From Nocardia nova NBRC 15556 (GTDB taxonomy: Bacteria > Actinomycetota > Actinomycetes > Mycobacteriales > Mycobacteriaceae), in assembly GCF_001613005.1 (NCBI RefSeq), contig NZ_BDBN01000034.1, positions 34,870 through 98,869 of the forward strand: a DNA stretch of 64,000 nucleotides, given 5' to 3'. Below are positions 55,198 through 63,937 of this stretch, in pieces. The position numbers and the translations under genes are program-made. The number at the start of each line of letters is the position of its first letter. Within the stretch, counting starts at the first letter, position 1. Below the pieces are notes generated by a model. The model made no database searches, was not told where the DNA came from, and saw only the letters and a list, made by a program, of their open reading frames with translations.

Positions 55198-55222
55198 CAG
55201 TACTGTTCGGCGAACAGTACTG
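55198..55222. promoter_or_regulatory. 25-bp operator palindrome between acyl-CoA dehydrogenase and TetR genes
   Basis: Half-site CAGTACTGTTCG (55198-55209), one central base, and its exact complement (55211-55222). Further AGTACT cores lie on both sides (about 55179 and 55236). It sits 27 bases before the TetR start and 47 before the dehydrogenase start, fitting repression of both. Confidence 0.85.
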
Positions 55223-55249
55223 CAACACTCACTTGAGTACTATTCAGGC

Positions 55250-55834
55250 ATGACGCAGACGACTCGCAGCGGTTTCGGCACCCGGCGGCGGACCGAACTG
55301 TTCGACGCACTCGTCGACCTCTTCCTGACCGAGGGCTTCGCCCATCTCACCCTCGACGAGATCGCCGCGCGGCTGCGCTGTTCCAAGAGCACGCTCTACA
55401 CCCTCGCCGGCAGCAAGGAACAGCTGGTCCGCGCCGCCACCGTGCACTTCTTCCGGCGCGCCACCGACGATGTCGAGCAACGCATCGCGACCACCACCGG
55501 TGCCCGCGAACGCATCATCGCCTATCTGTCCGCCGTCGGAGCCGTCCTCGGCGCCGCATCGCAGCAGTTCATGACCGACCTGGACGCCTTCGCACCCGCC
55601 CGGGAGGTCTACGAACAGAACACCCGCCTCGCGACGAGAAGAGTCCGCGAATTGGTCGACGACGGAGTCGCGGCCGGCGAATTCCGGGAAGTACACGCCG
55701 CTTTCGCCGCCGACCTCGCCGCGACCATGATGGTCCGCATTCAGCAGGGCGGTGTCCGCACCGAAACCGGCCTCGACGACGCCGACGCCTACCGCGAACT
55801 CGCGGCCATCCTCACCACCGGCATTCAGCGGTAG
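55250..55834 (+). CDS. TetR-family transcriptional regulator
   Basis: A 194-residue repressor. The DNA-binding part is residues 8-58: RTELFDALVDLFLTEGFAH and LTLDEIAARLRCSKSTLYTL. The C-terminal domain contains FMTDLDAFAPAREVYEQNTR, seen in regulators of acyl-CoA dehydrogenase genes. ATG at 55250. The palindrome directly upstream argues for autoregulation and control of the divergent dehydrogenase. Its stop overlaps the stop of the next gene by 10 bases, the two being convergent. Confidence 0.93.
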   Translation: MTQTTRSGFGTRRRTELFDALVDLFLTEGFAHLTLDEIAARLRCSKSTLYTLAGSKEQLVRAATVHFFRRATDDVEQRIATTTGARERIIAYLSAVGAVLGAASQQFMTDLDAFAPAREVYEQNTRLATRRVRELVDDGVAAGEFREVHAAFAADLAATMMVRIQQGGVRTETGLDDADAYRELAAILTTGIQR

Positions 55835-56436
55835 AGACCGCGCAGCGCCCGGCACGCGGCTTCGACGATCTCGTCGGCGGTCACCTCGATCGCACCGTCG
55901 AGCCAGGCGGTGACCAGTTCGGCCATACCGCCGATGAACAGCAGACCGGAGGTTTCGTCGGCGGCCCGGCTGCGGCCGGCATCGCCGAGCCACGTTCGCA
56001 CTTCGAGGGCCGACTCGTGCGCCAGGTGCCGCAGCAATTCCGTTCGCCGCCTTCGCAAGTGCGGAAACGCCACCGACTCGACGATCGCGACGCGACCCTT
56101 GCGCGGATCCTCGACCAGCAGCCGCACGAACGCGCCGATCGATGCCCGCATGCGGGCTTCCGGATCATTTCCCGCCGCGTCGGCGGCGCTGCGGCTGGTG
56201 TTCTCGATGTCGACGGCGATCCCGTCGAGCACGGCTTCGAGCAGGGCGTCGAGTCCGGTGAAACTCTCGTAGAAGTAGCGCTCGCTGAGTCCGGCCACCG
56301 CACACACCGCGGTCATCGTCGTCCGTGTCCCCGCCTCGGCCCACACCGTGAGCCCCGCGTCCAGCAGCCGCGACCGGCGTTCGGTGGCCCGTTCGGCGGC
56401 GGTCGCTCCGCGATAGACCCCTGATTGCACGGCCAT
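55825..56436 (-). CDS. TetR-family transcriptional regulator
   Basis: A 203-residue regulator, with ATERRSRLLDAGLTVWAEAG and AVCAVAGLSERYFYESFTGL as helix-turn-helix (about 20-65). The C-terminal part has AIVESVAFPHLRRRRTELL and FIGGMAELVTAWLDG. ATG at 56436 is preferred to an upstream frame start at 56466. It is divergent from the cytochrome P450, 99 bases apart, and may control it. Ligand unknown. Confidence 0.9.
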   Translation of the reverse strand: MAVQSGVYRGATAAERATERRSRLLDAGLTVWAEAGTRTTMTAVCAVAGLSERYFYESFTGLDALLEAVLDGIAVDIENTSRSAADAAGNDPEARMRASIGAFVRLLVEDPRKGRVAIVESVAFPHLRRRRTELLRHLAHESALEVRTWLGDAGRSRAADETSGLLFIGGMAELVTAWLDGAIEVTADEIVEAACRALRGLYR

Positions 56437-56535
56437 GGCCCCAGCATGCCACAGCGAGTTCCACACGAAGATTGACAGGATGTCCTTCCTGAATCAGGCT
56501 GTGACGTGAGCGACATCACAGAGACGAGGTGTGCG

Positions 56536-57879
56536 ATGACGGCCGACGCCCTGCAGACCAGGCCCATCCCGACGCAGCGGCGGGAGGACCGCGGCTACCC
56601 CGTACTCGGGCAAGTTCTGCAATTCGCCCAGGACCCGCTGGCTCTGTTCCAGCGCGAATGGGATCACTACGGGCCGGTCGCCCCGATGTACTCACTCGGC
56701 CGGACCGCGGCCCTGCTGCTCGGCCCCGACGCGTGCGGCGAGGCACTGCTGAACAAGGACGGGGCGCTGGCCAACGGTCCGGCGTGGTCGCGGCTGGTCG
56801 GCCCGTTCTTCCACGGCGGGCTCATGCTCATCGATTTCGACGAGCACAAGCGGCATCGGCGAATCATGCAGCAGGCGTTCACCCGCCCCCGCCTGCAGGC
56901 CTATACCGAGCGCCTGCATCCGGCGATCGAACAGGGTGTCGCGCAGTGGGGTGAGAGCGAATCCTTCCCCGCCTACTGGAAACTCAAGCAACTCACCCTC
57001 GATATCGCCGCCGATCTGTTCATGGGTGGCGCCGCGGACACCTCACCGGCCCAGATGGAGCGGATCAACAAGGCGTTCATCGCGTGCGTGCAGGCCGCGG
57101 CCGGAATCGTGCGCGGCAACGTGCCGTTCACCCGCTGGGGCAGGGCCTATCGCGGCCGGCGAGTGCTCGAAGACTTTCTACGGCACTATCTGCCCGCGAA
57201 ACGCGCCGAGCAGACCGACGACATCTTCTCGGTGCTGTGCCATATCGAAGACGAGAACGGTGCCCGGTTCAGCGACGACGACGTGGTCAACCACATGATC
57301 TTCTTGATGATGGCCGCCCACGACACCTCCACCATCACCACCTCGACGATCCTGCAGTACCTCGGACAACACCCGGAATGGCAGCAGCGTTGCCGCAGTG
57401 AGGCATCGGCGCTGGGCCCCGCGCCGTCGATGGCCGAACTCGAGCGCCTGGAGTCCATCGATCTGGTGATGCGCGAGGCGCTGCGACTGCGCGCCCCGGT
57501 TCCGGTCCTGGTCCGCTACGCGGTGAAAGACACGGTGATCCAAGGGGTTCGAATCCCGGCCGACACCGATGTGGTCGTCGGAATCCAGTTCACCCATCTG
57601 ATGCCGCAGTACTGGACCGACCCGCACACCTTCGATCCCGACCGCTTCGGCCCCGAACGCCGCGAGGACAAATCCCATCGCTTCGCGTGGGAGCCCTTCG
57701 GCGGCGGCGCGCACAAATGCATCGGCATGCATTTCGGTGGGCTGGAAGTGAAGTCGATCATGCATCGCCTGCTGCGCGACTACCACTGGCGGGTGGATCC
57801 CGCCTACGTCGCGCCCCTGGACTACCACTCCCTGCCCTACCCCAAGGACGGCCTGCCCATCACCTTCGTCCGCAACTGA
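56536..57879 (+). CDS. cytochrome P450
   Basis: A 447-residue haem monooxygenase. The I-helix oxygen motif is AAHDTST (about 260), the K-helix E-x-x-R is EALR, and the haem loop is FGGGAHKCIG with Cys395 as iron ligand. It is longer than most actinobacterial P450s (about 400) and reads more like the CYP51/CYP120-like group, so a lipid, sterol or terpenoid substrate is possible. The ATG at 56536 has GAGG 7 bases upstream; a GTG at 56506 is less likely. No ferredoxin gene is next to it. Confidence 0.94.
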   Translation: MTADALQTRPIPTQRREDRGYPVLGQVLQFAQDPLALFQREWDHYGPVAPMYSLGRTAALLLGPDACGEALLNKDGALANGPAWSRLVGPFFHGGLMLIDFDEHKRHRRIMQQAFTRPRLQAYTERLHPAIEQGVAQWGESESFPAYWKLKQLTLDIAADLFMGGAADTSPAQMERINKAFIACVQAAAGIVRGNVPFTRWGRAYRGRRVLEDFLRHYLPAKRAEQTDDIFSVLCHIEDENGARFSDDDVVNHMIFLMMAAHDTSTITTSTILQYLGQHPEWQQRCRSEASALGPAPSMAELERLESIDLVMREALRLRAPVPVLVRYAVKDTVIQGVRIPADTDVVVGIQFTHLMPQYWTDPHTFDPDRFGPERREDKSHRFAWEPFGGGAHKCIGMHFGGLEVKSIMHRLLRDYHWRVDPAYVAPLDYHSLPYPKDGLPITFVRN

Positions 57880-57888
57880 GCACGCCCG

Positions 57889-60090
57889 CTATTTCCGCGG
57901 CAAGCCCATCACCAGGGTGGCGATGGTGTTGAGCTGGATCTCCAGGGTCCCGCCGCCGATCACCCAGCTGGGGATGTCGAGTTCGTGGAGGACGACTTCG
58001 CAGTCCTTCTCGTTCAGCGCCGCGGCCGGCCCGACGAGTTCGAGCGCGGCGGCCGCGGCGTCGGTGTGCAGCATGGAGGCCGCGGCCTTGGAAATGCTGG
58101 TGGCCGGGCCGATTGCGTGACCGTCGAGGCGGCGGATGGTCTCGCGCAGGTTCATCGCCGAGATGGCGGCTCCGCGGGCACTGATCCGTCCCAGCACACG
58201 CAGGGCGTTGTCGCGACTGCCCGCGTACTCCCCGCGCTCGATGATGCCGACGATGCGGGAGTTGTGCCCGGGGTCGCGGACGCCACCGATGAAAAGCCGT
58301 TCCTGGGCAAGGGTTTCCAACGTCAGCGCCCAGCCCTGTCCGACCTCGCCGAGGACCATGTCGCCGGGGACGAAGGCGTCGTCGAAGAACACCTCGTTGA
58401 ATTCGGCGTTACCGCTGGACTGGGTGATCGGCCGGACCGTCACCCCCGCACCGTGCATATCGACCAGGAACATGGTCAGGCCCCGGTGGCGTTCGGCTTC
58501 GGGATCGGTGCGGGCCAGCAGCAGCCCCCAGTCGCAGCGATGCGCCAGTGTGGTCCAGATCTTCTGCCCGTTCAGCCGCCAGCCGTCGCCGTCCTCGGTG
58601 GCGCGCAGGCTCAGCGACGCCACATCCGAACCCGCCTCCGGTTCGCTCATCAGCTGGCACCAGATCTCCTCGCCGCGCAGGGCGGGCGCGGCCAGCCGGG
58701 CGAGCTGTTCGGGGGTGCCGCGCTGCAGCACGATCGGCACCACCCACTGGCCGATTCCCATGGAGGGCTGGGCGATTCCGTGCTTGTCGTATTCGTCCTG
58801 CAGGATCAACTGTTCCAGCGGACCGGCCTCGATCCCCCACGGTTTCGGCATCGGCGGCGAGACCAGCCCGGAGTCGGCGAGCAAGGTCCGCCGGGGGCCG
58901 GTATTGGTGGCGTCGTGGTCACCGATCTTGCCCGGATTCGGATTGTCCAGGGCGGCGGCCCGGTCCAGAATCTCCGAAACCCATTCGCGGAACGAGGAAT
59001 CGGTTTCCGGCAGCGGCACCGCGAATGTGCGCGGGCCGCCGAGCGCGACCTCACCGAGGCGGCGTTCCCAGCTCTCCGCGCACCCGCCGAGTCCGGCCAG
59101 CGACATCGCCCGCCGCCAGTACAGGTGCAGATCGTGCTCCCAGGTGAACCCGATCGCGCCGTGCAAGCACAGACATTCCACGGCCGCGTGCACGGCGTTG
59201 CCGAGGGTGGTGAGCGCGGCGCCGGCCGCGGCGTGCGTGCGCTGAGCCGGTTCGTCGGCGAGGCCGCGCACCGCGTCCCAGGCCGCCGAGGTGGCCAGTT
59301 CACTGGTGATCAGCAGTTGCGCGGCACGGTGCTGCACGGCCTGGAAGGAACCGATGGGGCGGCCGAATTGCTTGCGGGCCTTGACATATTCGATGGCCGT
59401 GTCCGAACACCAGCGGATCACCCCGGCCGCTTCGGCGGCCATGAAGGCGGTGGCGACCGCCTCGGCGTAGCCCGAGTCGATGCCGGTGAGCTCGATTCCG
59501 GCGACATCGTGCAGGCGGACGACGGCGAGGTCGCGGCCGAGGTCCGATCCGGCACACGCCTCGATCCGCACGCCCGCGGCGCCACGTTCCACCAGCAACC
59601 AGCGGGTCCGGTCGCCGTCGGCCGCGGCCACCAGGAGTACGTCGGCCGCGGCGGCGCCCAGGACCGGGGCGGTGGTACCGCTCGCCCCGCCGTCGGCGAA
59701 CCGCACCCCGTGTCCGGCATCCACGGTCGCACCGGTCCCGCCCTCGGCGAAACGTCGCAACGTATCGCTCACCGCCGCAACGGATTCCGCCGAGGCGACG
59801 ATGGCGCTGGTGATCACCGAGGGCAGCAGCGGGCCGGGCAGCAGCGCCCGCCCGGCTTCGGCGAGCACCACCGCGATCTCGTCCGGAGTTCCGCCCTGTC
59901 CGCCCACCTCGTCCGGCAGATGCACACCGGGCAGACCCAGTGCGACCAGGTCGGCCCAGAAGGTGGGCCGTTCGCCGGCGGCGAGGCGATCGGTGTGCTT
60001 GCGGGTGTATTCACGGGTGTGGTGGCGGTCGGCGAATCCGCTGACGGCCTGCGCCAGCGCCGCCTGATCCGCGGTCAGGGCTAGGGGCAC
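57889..60090 (-). CDS. fused double-domain acyl-CoA dehydrogenase (FadE6-like)
   Basis: A 733-residue protein made of two acyl-CoA dehydrogenase units in tandem. The first (about 1-370) lacks clear flavin-binding motifs but keeps the C-terminal helical domain (KARKQFGRPIGSFQAVQHRAA). The second (about 390-733) has LMSEPEAGSDVASL, GQKIWTT and the C-terminal IGGGTLEIQLNTIA. This matches the size and layout of mycobacterial FadE6/FadE22. Likely only one unit is catalytic. GTG start at 60090. Convergent with the P450 gene. Confidence 0.93.
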   Translation of the reverse strand: MPLALTADQAALAQAVSGFADRHHTREYTRKHTDRLAAGERPTFWADLVALGLPGVHLPDEVGGQGGTPDEIAVVLAEAGRALLPGPLLPSVITSAIVASAESVAAVSDTLRRFAEGGTGATVDAGHGVRFADGGASGTTAPVLGAAAADVLLVAAADGDRTRWLLVERGAAGVRIEACAGSDLGRDLAVVRLHDVAGIELTGIDSGYAEAVATAFMAAEAAGVIRWCSDTAIEYVKARKQFGRPIGSFQAVQHRAAQLLITSELATSAAWDAVRGLADEPAQRTHAAAGAALTTLGNAVHAAVECLCLHGAIGFTWEHDLHLYWRRAMSLAGLGGCAESWERRLGEVALGGPRTFAVPLPETDSSFREWVSEILDRAAALDNPNPGKIGDHDATNTGPRRTLLADSGLVSPPMPKPWGIEAGPLEQLILQDEYDKHGIAQPSMGIGQWVVPIVLQRGTPEQLARLAAPALRGEEIWCQLMSEPEAGSDVASLSLRATEDGDGWRLNGQKIWTTLAHRCDWGLLLARTDPEAERHRGLTMFLVDMHGAGVTVRPITQSSGNAEFNEVFFDDAFVPGDMVLGEVGQGWALTLETLAQERLFIGGVRDPGHNSRIVGIIERGEYAGSRDNALRVLGRISARGAAISAMNLRETIRRLDGHAIGPATSISKAAASMLHTDAAAAALELVGPAAALNEKDCEVVLHELDIPSWVIGGGTLEIQLNTIATLVMGLPRK

Positions 60091-60177
60091 GATCTCACTC
60101 CGCTCGGCGTCGATACGGTCCGGGCTCCCGGCCGCGCACCCCGATTAGAACAGGTTCGCAGCGATGTGCGGGGCGGT

Positions 60178-60687
60178 TCACCGCGAGGACGTGACGCCCT
60201 GCGTCGCGGCGCGCGCGTGCGCGGGCCGGGTCGCCACCCCGTGCCAGGCCGACCCCGCCCCGGATTCGCCGATGCGGTAGATCTGCACGGTCGCGGCCAC
60301 GCTCGCGGCGATCGCGACGACAGCCACCGCGCCCACCACCAGCCGGGAGAGTCCGCGCTCACGGGTCGCACGCATATGAACCACCACGATCAGGCCCGCC
60401 GCGACGAGCAACGCGACGGCGAAGTAGAGGAAGGTGTCGCCGAGATGGGTGTGGGTGCTCAGATCGGGATTGGCGCCGACCCGGCGCTCGAGCCATTCAC
60501 CGGCCTCGGTGGTGATCGGAGTCAGGACGAGGACCACCACCGCCAGCGCCAGGTTCAGCCACACGAACCGCCGGCGCGCCGCCGGCCACAGCGCACACGC
60601 GATGGTGAGCACGGCGGTCAGCGGCACCAGCACCACCACGAAATGGACCAGAAGGATATGAGCGGGCAGCCCATTGAGAGTCGACAT
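60178..60687 (-). CDS. DUF2231-like four-helix membrane protein
   Basis: A 169-residue paralogue of the protein at 22462-22953, sharing LPAHxLxVHF at the start, CALWPAARRR and LTPITTEAGEWLxRR. Four membrane helices; the C-terminal tail is longer and Ala/Arg-rich. ATG at 60687. It is divergent from the aldo/keto reductase. Function unknown. Confidence 0.85.
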   Translation of the reverse strand: MSTLNGLPAHILLVHFVVVLVPLTAVLTIACALWPAARRRFVWLNLALAVVVLVLTPITTEAGEWLERRVGANPDLSTHTHLGDTFLYFAVALLVAAGLIVVVHMRATRERGLSRLVVGAVAVVAIAASVAATVQIYRIGESGAGSAWHGVATRPAHARAATQGVTSSR

Positions 60688-60949
60688 CGAAGGTCTTTCT
60701 TTCGGACGGACGAACGCGCGCCAGCGTTCCACGACCCTGCTGTGAAATCGCTGAGCCGCGACGCCGTCGTGATGAAGGTGACACTGCCGTCGGCCCCCGC
60801 CGATGTCGGCGGCGGTACAGCCGGGCCGCAGTGGGTAGTCGACGGCCATAGGCGAATGTTTGCTGTCCTGCTGCCGGGCCGTATCTGCGCGCGACCGATC
60901 GAAAAACTCTCTCCCGCAATCTATTCGACGACCGAAGGAGTGGAAATCG

Positions 60950-61807
60950 ATGGTTCTGAACGAGACGTACACGCTGTCCAACGGTGTGCGGGTGCCCAAG
61001 CTGGGGTTGGGCACCTGGTTCATCGACGACCACGAAGCGGCCCGGGCGGTGGCCGACGCCGTCGACATCGGATACCGCAATATCGACACCGCGCAGGCGT
61101 ACGGAAACGAACGCGGCGTCGGGGAAGGGATCCGTACCAGCGGCGTCGCGCGTGAGGATCTGTTCGTCTCCAGCAAACTGGCGGCGGAAATCAAGAACTA
61201 CCCCGACGCGGCCGCCGCCATCGATCGTTCGCTCGAAACGATGGGACTCGACCACATCGACCTCATGCTGATCCACAGTCCGCAGCCCTGGGCCGATTTC
61301 CGGGGCGGGGACTACGCGGAGGGCAATCGGGAGGCCTGGCGCGCCCTCGAGGACGCGTATCGAGCGGGCAAGCTGCGGTCCATCGGCGTGTCCAACTTCG
61401 AACAGCACGACCTCGACAACATCCTCTCGGCCTGCACCGTCGCGCCACAAGTGAATCAATTGCTCGTGCACGTCGGAAACACTCCGGCCGACCTCATCGC
61501 CTACTGCGAGGACGAGAACATCCTCGTGGAGGCCTACTCCCCCATCGCGCACGGGGAAATACTCGAGAATCAGGACCTCGCCGCGATGGCGGACCGCTAC
61601 GGAGTGACCGTGCCGCAGCTGTGCATCCGCTACACCCTGCAACTCGGCACGCTCCCGCTGCCGAAAACGGCGAACCCGGATCACATGCGAAGCAACGCCC
61701 AGGTCGATTTCGTGATCGCCGACGACGACATGCGCGCGCTGCGGAACATGGAGCAGTTCCAGGATTACGGCGAGTCCGGCAGGTTCCCGGTTTTCAGCGG
61801 TCGGTAG
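60950..61807 (+). CDS. aldo/keto reductase
   Basis: A 285-residue NADPH-dependent carbonyl reductase of the 2,5-diketogluconate reductase (AKR5) type. The catalytic tetrad is visible: Asp46 and Tyr51 (NIDTAQAYGNE), Lys76 (SSKL) and His109 (LIHSPQP). GVSNFEQHDL and the C-terminal PKTANPDHMRSN (NADPH phosphate site) complete the barrel. ATG at 60950 after AAGGAG at 10 bases. The last 14 bases overlap the end of the convergent phosphatase gene. Confidence 0.94.
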   Translation: MVLNETYTLSNGVRVPKLGLGTWFIDDHEAARAVADAVDIGYRNIDTAQAYGNERGVGEGIRTSGVAREDLFVSSKLAAEIKNYPDAAAAIDRSLETMGLDHIDLMLIHSPQPWADFRGGDYAEGNREAWRALEDAYRAGKLRSIGVSNFEQHDLDNILSACTVAPQVNQLLVHVGNTPADLIAYCEDENILVEAYSPIAHGEILENQDLAAMADRYGVTVPQLCIRYTLQLGTLPLPKTANPDHMRSNAQVDFVIADDDMRALRNMEQFQDYGESGRFPVFSGR

Positions 61808-63038
61808 CCGCGGTGGGCGGGATGCCGAGTGCGAGCAGGGCGGTGTCGTCGTCGACACCGTCGAATCCCGCGAGCAGCTCGGTCAACGCGGCGATCAGCG
61901 CGGGCGCCGAGACCGGGCCGAGGGCATCGATGAATTCGCGAAGACGTTCCTCACCGAGGCGTTCGCGACCGCGGACGCGGGCCTCGGTGAGGCCGTCGCT
62001 GTAGAGCAGCAGGGTATCGCCGGGTGCGAGATGTACTGCGCGCCCGGCGAATACCGCATCCGGAAGTGCGCCGACCAGCATGCCGCCCGGAGTCTCGAGC
62101 AATTCGGTGGCGCCCTCGGCCCGGATCAGCACCGGTGGCGGATGCCCGCCGGCGGCCAGGGTGAGCGTCGCGCCGGTGGGAGTGGGGCGCACGGAGCCGT
62201 AGACCACGGTGCAGAAACCCGTTGTGCCGGTGTCGAATTCGCGGCACAACACCGTGTTGAGGTGTGCCAGCACGGCCAGGGGGTCCGGGTCGTAGACCGC
62301 CGCGGCGCGCATCGTGTATCGCGCCGAGGACGTCACCACCGCGGCGTCGGCGCCTTTGCCGCAGACGTCGCCCAGGAAGAATCCCCAGGTGTCGGGGGTC
62401 AGCGGGAACAGGTCGTAGAAGTCGCCGCCGACCTCGTCGGCGGACGCGGGATGGTAGTAGGCGGCGACCTGCATACCCGGCACCGCCGGCAGTTCGGACG
62501 GCAGCAGACTGCGCTGCAGGGTGGCGGCCAGGGTGAACGCCCGCTCTCGTTCATGCTCGGCGGTCTGGCGAGCGCGCAGGAGCTCCTGCTCGTAGGCGCG
62601 GCGCTCGCGGGCATCGAAGACCGTGGTGCGGATCAGTTGCGCGGTGCCGTCGGAGCCGCGTTTCACCACCGACGTCACGAGCACCGGCAACCTCGTCCCG
62701 TCGGCGCAGCGCAGATCGAGAGCCAGGCCGTTGACGTGACCGTGCATGGCCAGCATCGGCGCCATATGGGTCTCGTAGTAGATGCGCGCGCCCACCGCGA
62801 GGATATCGGTGAATGCGCGGCGGCCGATCAGCTCGGACCGCTCGTAGCCCAGCCAGCCCACCAGGGTGCTGTTGATCTTGGCGATCGTGCCGTCCATCAG
62901 GGTGGACAGGTATCCGCACGGCGCGTTGTCGTAGAGGTCCTCCGCGCTGTCCTCCAGCATCGCCGAGAAGGCGGGGTCGGCATCGGGTGACCGCTCGCTG
63001 TCGCGACGGCCGGACTCGCCCTGCCCGCACATCATCAT
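61794..63038 (-). CDS. rsbP: PAS-PP2C phosphatase (RsbP-like)
   Basis: A 414-residue regulatory phosphatase. Residues 35-150 form a PAS sensor (APCGYLSTLMDGTIAKINST, then LGYERSELIGR); a coiled-coil linker (about 150-175) leads into a SpoIIE/PP2C domain with SADEVGGDFYDLF, LGDVCGKGADAAVVTSS, LAAGGHPPPVLI and LLLYSDGLTEAR, which holds the metal-binding Asp residues. In Bacillus RsbP dephosphorylates RsbV on energy stress and needs RsbQ. The rsbQ-like gene overlaps its start. No rsbV, rsbW or sigma gene is adjacent here. Confidence 0.88.
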   Translation of the reverse strand: MMMCGQGESGRRDSERSPDADPAFSAMLEDSAEDLYDNAPCGYLSTLMDGTIAKINSTLVGWLGYERSELIGRRAFTDILAVGARIYYETHMAPMLAMHGHVNGLALDLRCADGTRLPVLVTSVVKRGSDGTAQLIRTTVFDARERRAYEQELLRARQTAEHERERAFTLAATLQRSLLPSELPAVPGMQVAAYYHPASADEVGGDFYDLFPLTPDTWGFFLGDVCGKGADAAVVTSSARYTMRAAAVYDPDPLAVLAHLNTVLCREFDTGTTGFCTVVYGSVRPTPTGATLTLAAGGHPPPVLIRAEGATELLETPGGMLVGALPDAVFAGRAVHLAPGDTLLLYSDGLTEARVRGRERLGEERLREFIDALGPVSAPALIAALTELLAGFDGVDDDTALLALGIPPTAATDR

Positions 63039-63847
63039 CGGCTTGCCGCGGTCCGGCTCGCGAACGCTTCGATGGCGGCGGCGGTGAGTTCGGGGGCGCT
63101 CAGTTGCGGGCAGTGCCCGGTGGCGTCGAGGGTGACCAGTTCGCTGCCCCGGATCCGGTCGTGAACGAATCGGCCCACCTCGCGCGGGGCGATCGGATCC
63201 TGCGCGGTTTCCAGAATCAGCGTCGGCACGCTCACCTGCCGCAGGTCGGCACGATTGTCGGACAGGAAGGTGGCCCGCGCGAAAACCCGCGCGATCGCCG
63301 GATCCATCCGGCAGAAACTCTCCGTCAACTCGGCGCCCAGTTCCGGCCGGTCCGGATTGCCCATGATCACCGGGGCCATGGACGCCGACCAGCCCAGATA
63401 GTTGGCCTCGAGGGCGTCGAGCAATTCCTCGATATCGGCGCGGCTGAATCCACCGCGGTAGTCACCGTCGTCGATATACCGCGGGGAGGGCGTCACCAGC
63501 ACCAGCTTCGCGAACCGTTCCGGCGCCCGATTCGCCGCCAGCACCGCGATCATCGCCGACACGGAATGGCCGACCAGCACCACATCACGCAGATCCAGCT
63601 CGGCACAGATATCGATGATGTCGTCGGCATAGGCGTGCAGGTCGCCGTACCGGTCGGCCGACCACGCCCGGACATCCGAGCGGCCCGAACCGACATGATC
63701 GAACAGCACCACCCGGAAACGCCGCGCCAGGATCGGGGTGACCAGGCGCCACATGTTCTGATCACAGCCGAATCCGTGCGCCAGCAGCAGCGTCGGCCCC
63801 TCCGCCGGGCCGAGGACGACCACGTTGTTCCTGTCACGCACTGCCAC
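63035..63847 (-). CDS. rsbQ: alpha/beta hydrolase of RsbQ type
   Basis: A 270-residue hydrolase closely matching Bacillus RsbQ along its length: AHGFGCDQNMWR (23-34), LFDHVGSGRSDVRAW, nucleophile Ser95 in GHSVSAM, LVTPSPRYIDD and the catalytic His in ATGHCPQLSAPE. RsbQ binds a small hydrophobic ligand and is needed for RsbP activity, signalling energy stress. GTG start at 63847. Its stop shares bases with the ATG of the phosphatase gene, so both are made from one message. Confidence 0.9.
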   Translation of the reverse strand: MAVRDRNNVVVLGPAEGPTLLLAHGFGCDQNMWRLVTPILARRFRVVLFDHVGSGRSDVRAWSADRYGDLHAYADDIIDICAELDLRDVVLVGHSVSAMIAVLAANRAPERFAKLVLVTPSPRYIDDGDYRGGFSRADIEELLDALEANYLGWSASMAPVIMGNPDRPELGAELTESFCRMDPAIARVFARATFLSDNRADLRQVSVPTLILETAQDPIAPREVGRFVHDRIRGSELVTLDATGHCPQLSAPELTAAAIEAFASRTAASR

Positions 63848-63937
63848 CCGACATGCTTACCACGCCGACGCCGGGCCGACCTTCTCCTCGGGGCCGCGCG
63901 TGCCGAAGCCCTCACCGGCACCGGACGCGGTGCACGT

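Noticed and set aside
57538..57562. GGTTCGAATCCC, like a tRNA T-arm
   Set aside because: It lies inside the P450 coding sequence and has no matching anticodon or acceptor stems around it.
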